From NCBI GenBank assembly GCA_020724945.1, contig DYFX01000010.1, positions 1 through 17,461 of the forward strand: a stretch of DNA of 17,461 bases, written 5' to 3'. The notes under the pieces were generated by a model, which was not told the DNA's origin, ran no database searches, and was given only the letters and a program-made list of their open reading frames with translations. The position numbers and the translations under genes are program-made. This DNA comes from Candidatus Paceibacter sp. (lineage in GTDB: Bacteria > Patescibacteriota > Patescibacteriia > SG8-24 > DYFX01). Numbering within the stretch: position 1 is the stretch's first letter; every line of letters begins with the position of its first letter. Of this stretch, positions 5,540-11,868 are shown piece by piece.

Positions 5540-8500
5540 ATGGCCGCACCGAATTTCCCCGAACTCGAAGAAAAACTCCTGAAAGAATGGGAGGAAAAGG
5601 GCATCTTCAGGAAGACGCTCGAGAAGGACGCCCCGAAGGGCGATTTCGTGTTCTTCGAGGGGCCGCCGACGGCCAACGGCAAGCCGGGCATCCACCATGT
5701 CCTGGCCCGCGCCTTCAAGGACCTCATCCCGCGCTTCAAGACGATGCGGGGCTACCGCGTCGATCGGAAGGCTGGCTGGGATACGCACGGCCTGCCCGTC
5801 GAGCTCGAGGTCGAGAAACAGCTCGGCCTCAAGAACAAGAAGGATGTCGAAGCCTACGGCGTCGAGAAGTTCAACGAGAAGTGCCGCGAATCCGTCTGGA
5901 CCTACCTCGACGAGTGGGTGCGCATGACCAAGCGCATGGGCTACTGGGTCGATTTGGAGCACCCGTATGTCACCTATGAGAACGGGTATGTCGAGTCGGT
6001 CTGGAACATCGTTTCCGAAATCGAGAAGAAGGGCCTCCTCTATAAGGGGCACAAGATCGTCCCGTACTGCGCCCGCTGCGGCACGGCGCTCTCGTCGCAC
6101 GAGGTCGCGCAAGGCTACAAGGAGGTGACGGAGACCTCGCTCTATGTCCGTTTCAAGGCGAAGGGGGAGAAGGACACCTACTTCCTCGCATGGACGACGA
6201 CGCCCTGGACGCTGCCTTCCAACACCGCGCTCGCCGTCGGTCCCGACATCGAATACGTGAAGGCCGAGAAGGACGGCGTCGATTACATCCTCGCGAAGGA
6301 TCGCCTGTCGGTGCTGGGCGACGCGGAGATCGTCGAGGTGATGAAGGGTTCCGAACTCGTCGGGATGGAATACGAGCCGCTCTTCTCGTTCCTGCCGCTT
6401 TCGAAGCCGGCGCATCGCGTCGTGCCGGGCAGCTTCGTCTCGACCACCGACGGTTCCGGCATCGTGCACATGGCCCCGTTCGGCGAGGACGACATGCAGG
6501 TCATCAAGGAGAACGACTTCCCCGTGCTGATGACGGTCGGCCTCGACGGCGCCTTCATCCCCGAAGTCGCGCCCTGGGCCGGCAAGTTCGTGAAGGACGC
6601 CGACCCCGGCATCATCGCGGACCTCGAAGCGCGCGGCCTCCTCCATAAGGAGGAGAAGTACACCCACGACTACCCGTTCTGCTGGCGCTGCTCGACGCCG
6701 CTCCTCTACTACCCGAAGGACTCGTGGTTCATCGCCATGAGCAAGCTGCAGAAGGAGCTCGTCGCGAACAACGAGAAGATCAACTGGGAGCCGGCGCACA
6801 TCAAGGAAGGCCGCTTCGGGGAGTGGCTGCGCGGCATCAAGGATTGGGCCATCTCGCGCGACCGGTATTGGGGCACGCCGCTGCCGCTTTGGGAGTGCGA
6901 ATGCGGAAAAGTCCGCGCCGTCGGTTCGTTCGCGGAGATGAACGAGCGCCGCTTCCGCAAGAACCGCTTCTTCATCGCGCGCCACGGCCAGGCCGTCTCG
7001 AACCACGAAGGCTTCCTGTCCTCGTGGCCGGAGAAGAACGGCGATGTGCACCTCACCGACGAGGGCCGCGCCCAGGTCGCGAAGACCGCCGAGGCGCTCA
7101 AGAAGGAGGGCGTCGACCTCATCGTCGCCTCCGACCTCAACCGCACCAAGCAGACCGCCGAGCTCATCAAGGAGATGACCGGTGCCGAACTCGTCTACGA
7201 ACCGCGCCTGCGCGAGATGGATTTCGGCGTCTGGAACGGCAAGAGCGAGACCGACTACAACGCGGCGCACCCCTCGACGGAGAAGAAGATCTCGACGCCG
7301 GTCGAAGGGGGAGAGAGCTACGAGGATGTCCGCGCCCGCATGGTGGAAACCGTGCTCGAACTCGACCGCGCGCACCAGGGCAAGACCATCGTCATCGTCT
7401 CGCACGGCGACCCGCTCTGGATCCTGGAGACCGCGCTCGCGGGGAAGTGGTCCGCCGAGGCGCTCGACGAGATGGGCGAATCGTATCCGACGACGGGATC
7501 GTACCGCGAGCTCTCCGTCCCGAACTGGCCGTTCGACCACAAGGGCGCGCTCGACGTCCATAAGCCGTTCATCGACGCCGTCACGATCGGGTGCGAGTGC
7601 GGCAAGGAGATGAAGCGCGTCCCCGAGGTCATGGATGTCTGGTTCGATTCGGGCGCCATGCCGTTCGCGCAGTGGCATTATCCGATGGAGCACAAGGAGA
7701 AGGTGGACGGCGGAGCCGCCTACCCGGCCGATTTCATCTCGGAGGCCATCGATCAGACGCGCGGCTGGTTCTACACGCTGCTCGCCGTCTCGACGCTTCT
7801 CGGCAAGGAGCCGGCGTACAGGAATGTCATCTGCCTGGGCCACCTCCTCGACGCCAAGGGCCAGAAGATGTCGAAGTCGAAGGGCAATGTCGTGAACCCG
7901 TGGGACATGTTCGCCAAGTACGGCGCCGACGCGGTCCGCTTCCACCTCTACACCGTGAACCAGCCCGGCGAAGCCAAGCGCTTCGACGAGAAGGAGGTCG
8001 ACGGCGTGGTGAAGAAGCTCTTCCTCATCCTTTGGAACGTCCTCTCATTCTGGAAGATGTACGCCGGCGAAGCGAAGGCGCTCGCCGCCGCGCCGAAACC
8101 CGCGCACACGCTCGACGCCTGGATCATCTCGGAGCTGAACGCCGTCACGAAGGCCGTCACCGAGAGCCTCGAGAAGTTCGATGTCGTCACCGCCGGGCGC
8201 GCCATCGCCGACTTCGCGAACGACCTTTCCACCTGGTACCTGCGCCGCTCGCGCGACCGCTTCAAGAACGGCACCGACGAGGAGAAGGCCTCCGCGGTCG
8301 CCACGCTCGGCCACTGCCTACTGACCGTCTCGAAGCTGCTCGCGCCCTTCACGCCGCATGTCGCGGAAGGCCTCTATCAGGAACTCGGCGGCGGGAAGGA
8401 ATCGGTGCACCTCGAGGACTGGCCGGAAGCCGGAGCCGTCGACGAGAACCTCGTCTCGCAGATGAAGCGCGTGCGCCAGGCCTGCTCGATGGGCCTCGAG

Positions 8501-8944
8501 AAGCGCGCCAAAGCCGGCATCAACGTGCGCCAGGCGCTCTCCAGGCTGGAGATCGAATCGGAATGGCCGTTCGAGGATTGGATGCTCCGCATCGTCGCCG
8601 AAGAGGTGAATGTCAAGGAGGCGACCTACGAGAAGGATGACGAGTTCGAGGTCGAGCTCGATACGGAGCTCACGCCGGAGCTGAAGCGCGAAGGCGCGGC
8701 CCGCGAACTCACGCGCGCCGCGAACGCGCTCCGCAAGGAGGCCAAGCTCTCGATCCAGGACCGCGTCACGCTCCTGACCGAAGGGCTCGAGGGCTTCTGG
8801 AAGGAAGCGCTCGATGCGCACGGGACGGCCGTCCTGGCCGATGTGAAGGCCGACGGCCTGAAGGACGGCCTCGACGGCGCGCTCGCGACGGGAGAGGTGG
8901 AGGCGCACGGCGCGAAGCTGAAGTTCGGCATCGTCAAGAAGTGA
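5540..8944 (+). CDS. ileS: Isoleucyl-tRNA synthetase with an internal histidine-phosphatase domain
   Basis: An 1134-residue class I synthetase that attaches isoleucine to tRNA-Ile in the cytoplasm. The HIGH-type motif is KPGIHH (48-53) after EGPPTANG. The CP1 editing region includes CARCGTALSSHEVAQGY (177-193), AWTTTPWTLPSN (217-228), GSGIVHMAPFGEDD (305-318) and CWRC (381-384). The core resumes with WGTPLPLW (444-451) and DVWFDSG (699-705), and KMSKS is at 776-780. The anticodon-binding C-terminal region ends with the RELTRAANALRKEA helix (1055-1068). Unusually, residues about 475-665 form a full histidine-phosphatase domain between WGTPLPLW and DVWFDSG; that makes the protein longer than typical bacterial IleS. 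The frame is uninterrupted, with the same codon style inside and outside. No Shine-Dalgarno sequence precedes the ATG. A convergent terminator follows the stop. Confidence 0.97.
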   Translation: MAAPNFPELEEKLLKEWEEKGIFRKTLEKDAPKGDFVFFEGPPTANGKPGIHHVLARAFKDLIPRFKTMRGYRVDRKAGWDTHGLPVELEVEKQLGLKNKKDVEAYGVEKFNEKCRESVWTYLDEWVRMTKRMGYWVDLEHPYVTYENGYVESVWNIVSEIEKKGLLYKGHKIVPYCARCGTALSSHEVAQGYKEVTETSLYVRFKAKGEKDTYFLAWTTTPWTLPSNTALAVGPDIEYVKAEKDGVDYILAKDRLSVLGDAEIVEVMKGSELVGMEYEPLFSFLPLSKPAHRVVPGSFVSTTDGSGIVHMAPFGEDDMQVIKENDFPVLMTVGLDGAFIPEVAPWAGKFVKDADPGIIADLEARGLLHKEEKYTHDYPFCWRCSTPLLYYPKDSWFIAMSKLQKELVANNEKINWEPAHIKEGRFGEWLRGIKDWAISRDRYWGTPLPLWECECGKVRAVGSFAEMNERRFRKNRFFIARHGQAVSNHEGFLSSWPEKNGDVHLTDEGRAQVAKTAEALKKEGVDLIVASDLNRTKQTAELIKEMTGAELVYEPRLREMDFGVWNGKSETDYNAAHPSTEKKISTPVEGGESYEDVRARMVETVLELDRAHQGKTIVIVSHGDPLWILETALAGKWSAEALDEMGESYPTTGSYRELSVPNWPFDHKGALDVHKPFIDAVTIGCECGKEMKRVPEVMDVWFDSGAMPFAQWHYPMEHKEKVDGGAAYPADFISEAIDQTRGWFYTLLAVSTLLGKEPAYRNVICLGHLLDAKGQKMSKSKGNVVNPWDMFAKYGADAVRFHLYTVNQPGEAKRFDEKEVDGVVKKLFLILWNVLSFWKMYAGEAKALAAAPKPAHTLDAWIISELNAVTKAVTESLEKFDVVTAGRAIADFANDLSTWYLRRSRDRFKNGTDEEKASAVATLGHCLLTVSKLLAPFTPHVAEGLYQELGGGKESVHLEDWPEAGAVDENLVSQMKRVRQACSMGLEKRAKAGINVRQALSRLEIESEWPFEDWMLRIVAEEVNVKEATYEKDDEFEVELDTELTPELKREGAARELTRAANALRKEAKLSIQDRVTLLTEGLEGFWKEALDAHGTAVLADVKADGLKDGLDGALATGEVEAHGAKLKFGIVKK
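6962..7534 (+). other. Histidine-phosphatase (PGAM-like) domain inserted within IleS
   Basis: IleS residues about 475-665. It holds all the signature elements of the two-histidine phosphatase family: RHG with the nucleophile His (R481, H482, G483), a second Arg in SDLNRTKQTA (R535), the acid Glu in LREMDFGVWNG (E559), the GGESY element (590-594), and the second catalytic His in VSHGDPL (H622). The domain order is that of a free-standing phosphatase. Nothing essential looks lost, so the domain may be active. The substrate is unknown. The IleS core continues on both sides (AVGSFAEMNE before; LDVHKPFIDAV after, matching the usual DLHRPYID). Confidence 0.93.
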
Positions 8945-8947
8945 GAA

Positions 8948-8975
8948 AAACGCCCGGTCATGTGACCGGGCGTTT
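8948..8975. terminator. Shared terminator between ileS and the converging lipoprotein gene
   Basis: AAACGCCCGGT (8948-8958) pairs with ACCGGGCGTTT (8965-8975). The T tail is better for the minus strand (TTTTTCTC) than the plus strand (TTTCC). It starts four bases after the ileS stop. Confidence 0.75.
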
Positions 8976-8985
8976 CCGTTCGCGC

Positions 8986-9801
8986 TCACTCGAGCGGGAT
9001 GTCGTAGTCCTTGGCGTACTGCTCGATCTCGGCTTGGATGGCTTCGAATTTGCGCTTCTCCTCCGGCGTCATCTGGCCGAACGGGTCGTAGGCGTCCGCG
9101 CCGATTTCCTGGATGGTGCCGGTCGGAGCCTCGACGGTCACGCTGCCGGGCGTGACGGTCATCTCGAACCAGCCTCCGTCCGGCGACTCGGTGCGCATCT
9201 TGCGCATCATGTAGTCCCGGTCGTCGAACCACCAGTAGGAAACCTCGGGATACGAGGGATCCGTGACCTTGTACTTGAGGCAGGTGCGGTCGCCGCAGGC
9301 CTCCTTGCCCTGTTTCTCGTAGACGGTCGTATCCTCGACGATGTCGCCGTCCTCGTCGTAGGCGATGTCGATCTCCGGGACGCCGGCCTCGGGCGCGACG
9401 GCTTCCTGGGGCGGGAACTTCCACCAGACGCCCGACTCGTAATCACGCATGAAGGTCGTGCCGTCGATCTGGATCATGTGCGCGACTTCCTTGCCGCCCT
9501 GGCGCGAGAGCATGCTCGTCCGCTTGCCTCCGTCCGCGCTCTTCATCTCCGTCGTCATGAGGGCTTCGCCCGGCGCCTGCGTCGTCATCGTCGATGCGTA
9601 GGACGGCGCCTCCTTCCAGTTCATCATGAACCGGCAGAGATCCTTGTCGTCGTACGGGCAGGCGATGCCGGCCAGGGGGTTCGCCGCCGAGGGCGATTCC
9701 GGCGTACCGGCCTGTTTCGCGCCGCAACCGGCGCCGACGAGCACGAGCAGGGCCGCGAGGACGGCCGTCTTGGAGAAGAGTGTGTGCATAGGGTATTTCA
9801 T
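8986..9801 (-). CDS. Predicted lipoprotein, possible LolA/LppX-like fold
   Basis: A 271-residue protein with a signal sequence and lipobox: Lys residues, a hydrophobic stretch (about residues 13-23), then LVGAGC with C26 as the lipidation site. The -3 residue is Gly rather than the usual Leu. After a short Ser/Pro linker the mature part has CPYDDKDLCRF with two Cys, many alternating beta-type stretches, an internal pair of Cys (ACGDRTC), and a helical Glu/Lys-rich end. The order of strands (IDGTTFMRDY, GVWWKFPP, YWWFDDRDYMMRKM) resembles lipoproteins with a LolA/LppX-like half-barrel, which carry hydrophobic ligands; this is an inference from pattern only. Two ATG codons are possible, 9801 and 9789. 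A TGC-TACACT -10 box would put transcription start near 9799 and favour 9789. It converges on ileS. Confidence 0.8.
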   Translation of the reverse strand: MKYPMHTLFSKTAVLAALLVLVGAGCGAKQAGTPESPSAANPLAGIACPYDDKDLCRFMMNWKEAPSYASTMTTQAPGEALMTTEMKSADGGKRTSMLSRQGGKEVAHMIQIDGTTFMRDYESGVWWKFPPQEAVAPEAGVPEIDIAYDEDGDIVEDTTVYEKQGKEACGDRTCLKYKVTDPSYPEVSYWWFDDRDYMMRKMRTESPDGGWFEMTVTPGSVTVEAPTGTIQEIGADAYDPFGQMTPEEKRKFEAIQAEIEQYAKDYDIPLE

Positions 9802-9805
9802 GAGC

Positions 9806-9814
9806 AGTGTAGCA
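9806..9814 (-). promoter_or_regulatory. Possible extended -10 box for the lipoprotein gene
   Basis: TGCTACACT on the minus strand fits TGn plus a TATAAT-like box (TACACT). No good -35 box is seen. The predicted start near 9799 is compatible with translation from the ATG at 9789. Confidence 0.35.
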
Positions 9815-9826
9815 TGCGGAGCGCGC

Positions 9827-9855
9827 TTGACCGAAAGGCCCGTTTCCGGTGAAAT
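9827..9855 (+). promoter_or_regulatory. Possible promoter for the 111-aa protein gene
   Basis: TTGACC (9827-9832) and TGAAAT (9850-9855) are 17 bp apart. Predicted start is near 9862, just at the strong Shine-Dalgarno AGGAGG (9862-9867). The -10 box is a modest match. Confidence 0.4.
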
Positions 9856-9871
9856 CGCGCCAGGAGGAAAG

Positions 9872-10207
9872 ATGTCCAAGGAAGAGCATGCCCCGCTGCG
9901 GTTCTGGATCGGCCTGCACAAGGACGGTTCCGGGCGCCAATGCATCGTCGATTTCGACGGCGGACCCATGGAGGGCGTGAAGGCCGCCTGGAACGCGAAG
10001 AACGCGCAGGCCGTCACGACGATGGAGACGGTCATCCAGCCGGAGCTCTCGCGGTCCGGACGGAACTATCTCGAGCTCCTCGTCATGATGGAGCGCCGCC
10101 TCGGCGACCCGCGCCTGACTTGCCTCGCGGAGTTCCTTCGCGAAGTCGTCATGACCGCCTATGAGGCGGGCATGCAGGACGGCGGCCGGACTCCCAAGCG
10201 CCCTTGA
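9872..10207 (+). CDS. Conserved-looking hypothetical protein (111 aa)
   Basis: A 111-residue soluble protein without a family I recognise. The N-terminal third looks like beta strands (LRFWIGLHKDGSGRQCIVDFDGG); the rest is probably helical, with a hydrophobic helix around LELLVMMERRLG and another at CLAEFLREVVMTAYEAG. Two Cys are far apart and form no metal motif. The start is secure: AGGAGGAAAG lies directly upstream of the ATG at 9872, the best ribosome binding site in the window. The gene diverges from the lipoprotein gene, and its stop codon lies in the loop of a strong terminator, so it is probably monocistronic. Function cannot be stated. Confidence 0.75.
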   Translation: MSKEEHAPLRFWIGLHKDGSGRQCIVDFDGGPMEGVKAAWNAKNAQAVTTMETVIQPELSRSGRNYLELLVMMERRLGDPRLTCLAEFLREVVMTAYEAGMQDGGRTPKRP

Positions 10208-10223
10208 AACGGGGCGCTTTTTT
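10196..10223 (+). terminator. Intrinsic terminator after the 111-aa protein gene
   Basis: AAGCGCCC (10196-10203) pairs with GGGCGCTT (10212-10219), followed by a run of T to 10223. The stop codon TGA (10205-10207) and a TTGAAA -35 candidate both lie in the loop. Confidence 0.85.
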
Positions 10224-10232
10224 CTGTACGGT
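10204..10232 (+). promoter_or_regulatory. Possible promoter of the [2Fe-2S] protein gene, -35 in the terminator loop
   Basis: TTGAAA (10204-10209) lies 17 bp before TACGGT (10227-10232). The -10 box keeps only the most conserved T, A and T. It ends nine bases before the ATG at 10242, so the transcript would have a leader of about 3 nt. Confidence 0.45.
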
Positions 10233-10241
10233 GGACCCGCT

Positions 10242-10529
10242 ATGCAGGACATCGGAAAGAAATATCGCAAGCTCGTGCTCGTCTGCACGAACCTGAAGGA
10301 GAACGGCAAGGAATGCTGCGCCATGAAAGACGCGTCGGCCTTGCATGCCAAGCTGAAGGAAGAGATGAAGAAGGCGGACCTGACGGTCCGCGTCTCGAAA
10401 AGCGGCTGCCTCGATCGCTGTTCCGACGGCGTCACGGTCGCGATCATGCCTGACGATATCTGGCTGGGCGGCGTGACGGAAGCCGACATCCCCGACATCG
10501 TCGCGCGCGCGACGGGGAAGGCGGCCTGA
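10242..10529 (+). CDS. Thioredoxin-like [2Fe-2S] ferredoxin family protein
   Basis: A 95-residue protein resembling the thioredoxin-like [2Fe-2S] ferredoxins (the fold also used by NuoE and Shethna-type proteins). The cysteine pattern fits: C15 in LVCTN, C25/C26 in KECC, then C56 and C60 in SGCLDRC. The family's following segment is present as VTVAIMPDDIWLGGV (64-78) and ends with a helix (TEADIPDIVARA). These proteins carry electrons in the cytoplasm; the partner is unknown here, and no hydrogenase or other redox enzyme lies nearby. No Shine-Dalgarno sequence precedes the ATG, and the predicted -10 box is nine bases away, so the mRNA is probably nearly leaderless. Terminators flank it on both sides, so it looks monocistronic. 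Confidence 0.87.
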   Translation: MQDIGKKYRKLVLVCTNLKENGKECCAMKDASALHAKLKEEMKKADLTVRVSKSGCLDRCSDGVTVAIMPDDIWLGGVTEADIPDIVARATGKAA

Positions 10530-10541
10530 CGGCCGTTTTTT
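10522..10541 (+). terminator. Intrinsic terminator after the [2Fe-2S] protein gene
   Basis: CGGCC (10522-10526) pairs with GGCCG (10531-10535), followed by TTTTTT. The stop codon TGA forms most of the four-base loop. The stem is short but entirely G-C. Confidence 0.75.
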
Positions 10542-10546
10542 CGCTC

Positions 10547-10575
10547 TTGAAAAAAGGCCTGAAAAATGATAGAAT
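10547..10575 (+). promoter_or_regulatory. Strong predicted promoter of the 82-aa protein gene, leaderless
   Basis: TTGAAA (10547-10552), a 17-bp spacer ending in TGA, and TAGAAT (10570-10575): a good -35 box and an extended -10 box. It ends nine bases before the ATG at 10585, and no ribosome binding site fits between. Confidence 0.75.
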
Positions 10576-10584
10576 GGCTTCACT

Positions 10585-10833
10585 ATGGCACGACCGACGC
10601 AGGAAGAACTCCGGAGCCGCGCGTCCGCGATCGTCGAAGAGACGATGGCGTATCCGGAAGAGACGCGTCCGCGCCTGCTCGACATCAAGCGCGCCGCCAT
10701 CCGCCAGCTGGTCGAGAAGTTCGACGAGAACGCCGATCTCGTCGAACGCCACTACCCCGGCTACGCCAAGGAAGACCTCTCCGCCCTCGCCGCGCTCCTG
10801 CCGGCGGGAAAAGCGGACGCCTGGCATCTTTAA
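10585..10833 (+). CDS. Hypothetical small helical protein (82 aa)
   Basis: An 82-residue, mostly helical and charged protein (many Glu, Arg, Lys). I recognise no family. Segments such as PRLLDIKRAAIRQLVEKFDENADLVERHY read as two amphipathic helices; there are no Cys, no membrane segment and no signal. Its reality rests on its well-formed promoter, on coding-style base use like its neighbours, and on its neat placement between a terminator and the next gene 26 nt downstream. No terminator separates it from that next gene, so the two are probably co-transcribed. Confidence 0.68.
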   Translation: MARPTQEELRSRASAIVEETMAYPEETRPRLLDIKRAAIRQLVEKFDENADLVERHYPGYAKEDLSALAALLPAGKADAWHL

Positions 10834-10859
10834 GTCTGGACTGAATACCGATCACGCAT

Positions 10860-11435
10860 ATGGGACGAGAGTTCAGGTCCGGAGGCGACACGGGGCGCAC
10901 CTTCGAAAGCCGGCTGTTCGGCACGGCGCAGGTCAATCCGCAGTTCCTGCTCGATCTCGACAAGATCGGCGTCGATGAGCGCGGGCGCTTCAGGAGCGTC
11001 GGCCAGGTCTATGAGGCGTTCAAGCGGAACTATTTGGGCGCCGGACAGGAGACGCGCGGCGAGACTTCGATGTCGACGGACCTGCGCGTCGCCGTCGAGG
11101 ACGCGCTCGGCATCACCGACGAGAACGACGAGCTGAAATTCTACAGCGCGGTCGGCACCGTCATCGACCATAAGTTCGGCGTCGACGCGTTCTTCGAGCT
11201 GACCGACCCGAAGACCGGGGCTTATGCCCGGGTGACGCTGGACGCCACGCTCAACAAGGAGAAGCAGAAGGAGGGGTGGAAGGCCGATGTCATCGTCGGA
11301 GAGCTTCCGGACGCCGGACAGGAATCCGACGCCTACCTCGAGGAAATCGACGCGATCGGCGCCGACATCGCGTCGCGCCTGCAACGGCGGCTGAACGAAG
11401 AGGTCGAGCGCCGCCGCGGACGCCGGGCGGCTTGA
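10860..11435 (+). CDS. Hypothetical protein with a paired-strand GVDAFFEL...VTLDATLN core (191 aa)
   Basis: A 191-residue soluble protein without signal or membrane segment. The middle has a predicted strand pair, KFGVDAFFEL (about 104-113) and ARVTLDATLN (about 121-130), followed by KEKQKEGWKADVIVGELPD and a long C-terminal Glu/Arg-rich helix. The spacing of acidic residues at the ends of two strands is faintly like PD-(D/E)xK nucleases, but the required D/E-x-K lysine is not at the expected place, so I do not call a nuclease. It follows the 82-aa gene by 26 nt without a terminator. Its TGA stop is embedded in a perfect TTGACA box for the next gene. Downstream lies ruvA, which gives a loose DNA-repair context only. 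Confidence 0.75.
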   Translation: MGREFRSGGDTGRTFESRLFGTAQVNPQFLLDLDKIGVDERGRFRSVGQVYEAFKRNYLGAGQETRGETSMSTDLRVAVEDALGITDENDELKFYSAVGTVIDHKFGVDAFFELTDPKTGAYARVTLDATLNKEKQKEGWKADVIVGELPDAGQESDAYLEEIDAIGADIASRLQRRLNEEVERRRGRRAA

Positions 11436-11460
11436 CAAGGAAGCGATTTCGTGGCAAAGT
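11432..11460 (+). promoter_or_regulatory. Possible promoter of the CxxC protein gene, -35 overlapping the upstream stop codon
   Basis: TTGACA (11432-11437) is a perfect -35 box and contains the TGA stop of the preceding gene. After 17 bp ending in TGG comes CAAAGT (11455-11460), a weak -10 box helped by the TGn extension. Predicted start is near 11467. Confidence 0.5.
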
Positions 11461-11488
11461 CCTCCGTCCTTTTGAACGGAGGTCTTTT
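11461..11488 (+). terminator. Hairpin with T tail overlapping the Shine-Dalgarno sequence of the next gene
   Basis: CCTCCGT (11461-11467) pairs with ACGGAGG (11476-11482), followed by TCTTTTC. It looks like a terminator for the upstream unit. The right arm contains GGAGG, which is also the ribosome binding site of the ATG at 11491. Confidence 0.65.
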
Positions 11489-11490
11489 CG

Positions 11491-11811
11491 ATGGTCGACG
11501 CATCCGAACCCGTCCTGGCCGACGCGAAACCCTGCGTCTGCTGCGGACAGACGGCAAGGACGCGCCACGCCCACCCCCTCTGCGACGCGTGCGTCGCGCC
11601 CGGCGAGATCCGCAGCTACTGCGCCAGGTGCAAAGCGCGCGGCGCCTATCCGCCCGAGGACTTCATCCGCGTGATGTCGTCCCACTATCCGCAGGTCGAA
11701 TTCGCGCCCGGCATGGCCGTGCGCCTCCCGGCCTGCGCGGCCTGCACGAGCGACAAACGCCTGCCCGCCGCGAAGGGGGAAGTCCGTTTCTACGGCATCT
11801 CCTTCGACTGA
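11491..11811 (+). CDS. Small CxxC-rich protein, probable zinc-binding (106 aa)
   Basis: A 106-residue protein with nine Cys, eight of them in four close groups: CVCC (15-18), CDAC (31-34), CARC (44-47) and CAAC (82-85). Such paired CxxC knuckles typically hold two zinc ions in zinc-ribbon or treble-clef folds. His residues at 26 and 28 could also contribute. Between the third and fourth groups is a short helical segment (PEDFIRVMSSHYPQVEF). I cannot name a family. Proteins of this kind bind nucleic acid, protein or simply structural zinc. The start has GGAGG eight bases upstream, but that site lies in a hairpin arm, so translation from read-through mRNA may be blocked. A terminator overlaps its stop codon. 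Confidence 0.75.
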   Translation: MVDASEPVLADAKPCVCCGQTARTRHAHPLCDACVAPGEIRSYCARCKARGAYPPEDFIRVMSSHYPQVEFAPGMAVRLPACAACTSDKRLPAAKGEVRFYGISFD

Positions 11812-11835
11812 CCGCCCTGCATCGGGCGGTCTTTT
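11810..11835 (+). terminator. Intrinsic terminator after the CxxC protein gene
   Basis: GACCGCCC (11810-11817) pairs with GGGCGGTC (11824-11831), loop of six, then TTTTC. The last two bases of the TGA stop form the first pair positions of the stem. Confidence 0.85.
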
Positions 11836-11860
11836 CATTCGAGGATATGGGCGGTAGACT
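11832..11860 (+). promoter_or_regulatory. Predicted leaderless promoter of ruvA
   Basis: TTTTCA (11832-11837), 17 bp, TAGACT (11855-11860), then eight bases to the ATG at 11869. The -35 box is the T tail of the preceding terminator. The bases after the -10 box (GCCCGTAT) closely match those before the 13561 gene (GCCCGCGT). Confidence 0.55.
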
Positions 11861-11868
11861 GCCCGTAT

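Noticed and set aside
6962..7534. A separate phosphatase gene or an assembly chimera within ileS
   Set aside because: The reading frame is unbroken across both junctions, IleS motifs continue at the expected places on both sides, and codon style (including ACGT avoidance) does not change. It is still worth confirming in reads.
5522..7945. 807-codon minus-strand open frame opposite ileS
   Set aside because: Antisense shadow of ileS, which carries complete HIGH, KMSKS and phosphatase motifs on the plus strand.
10860..11435. PD-(D/E)xK nuclease for the 191-aa protein
   Set aside because: Acidic residues at two strands are suggestive, but the required lysine two residues after the second acid is missing (LDAT).
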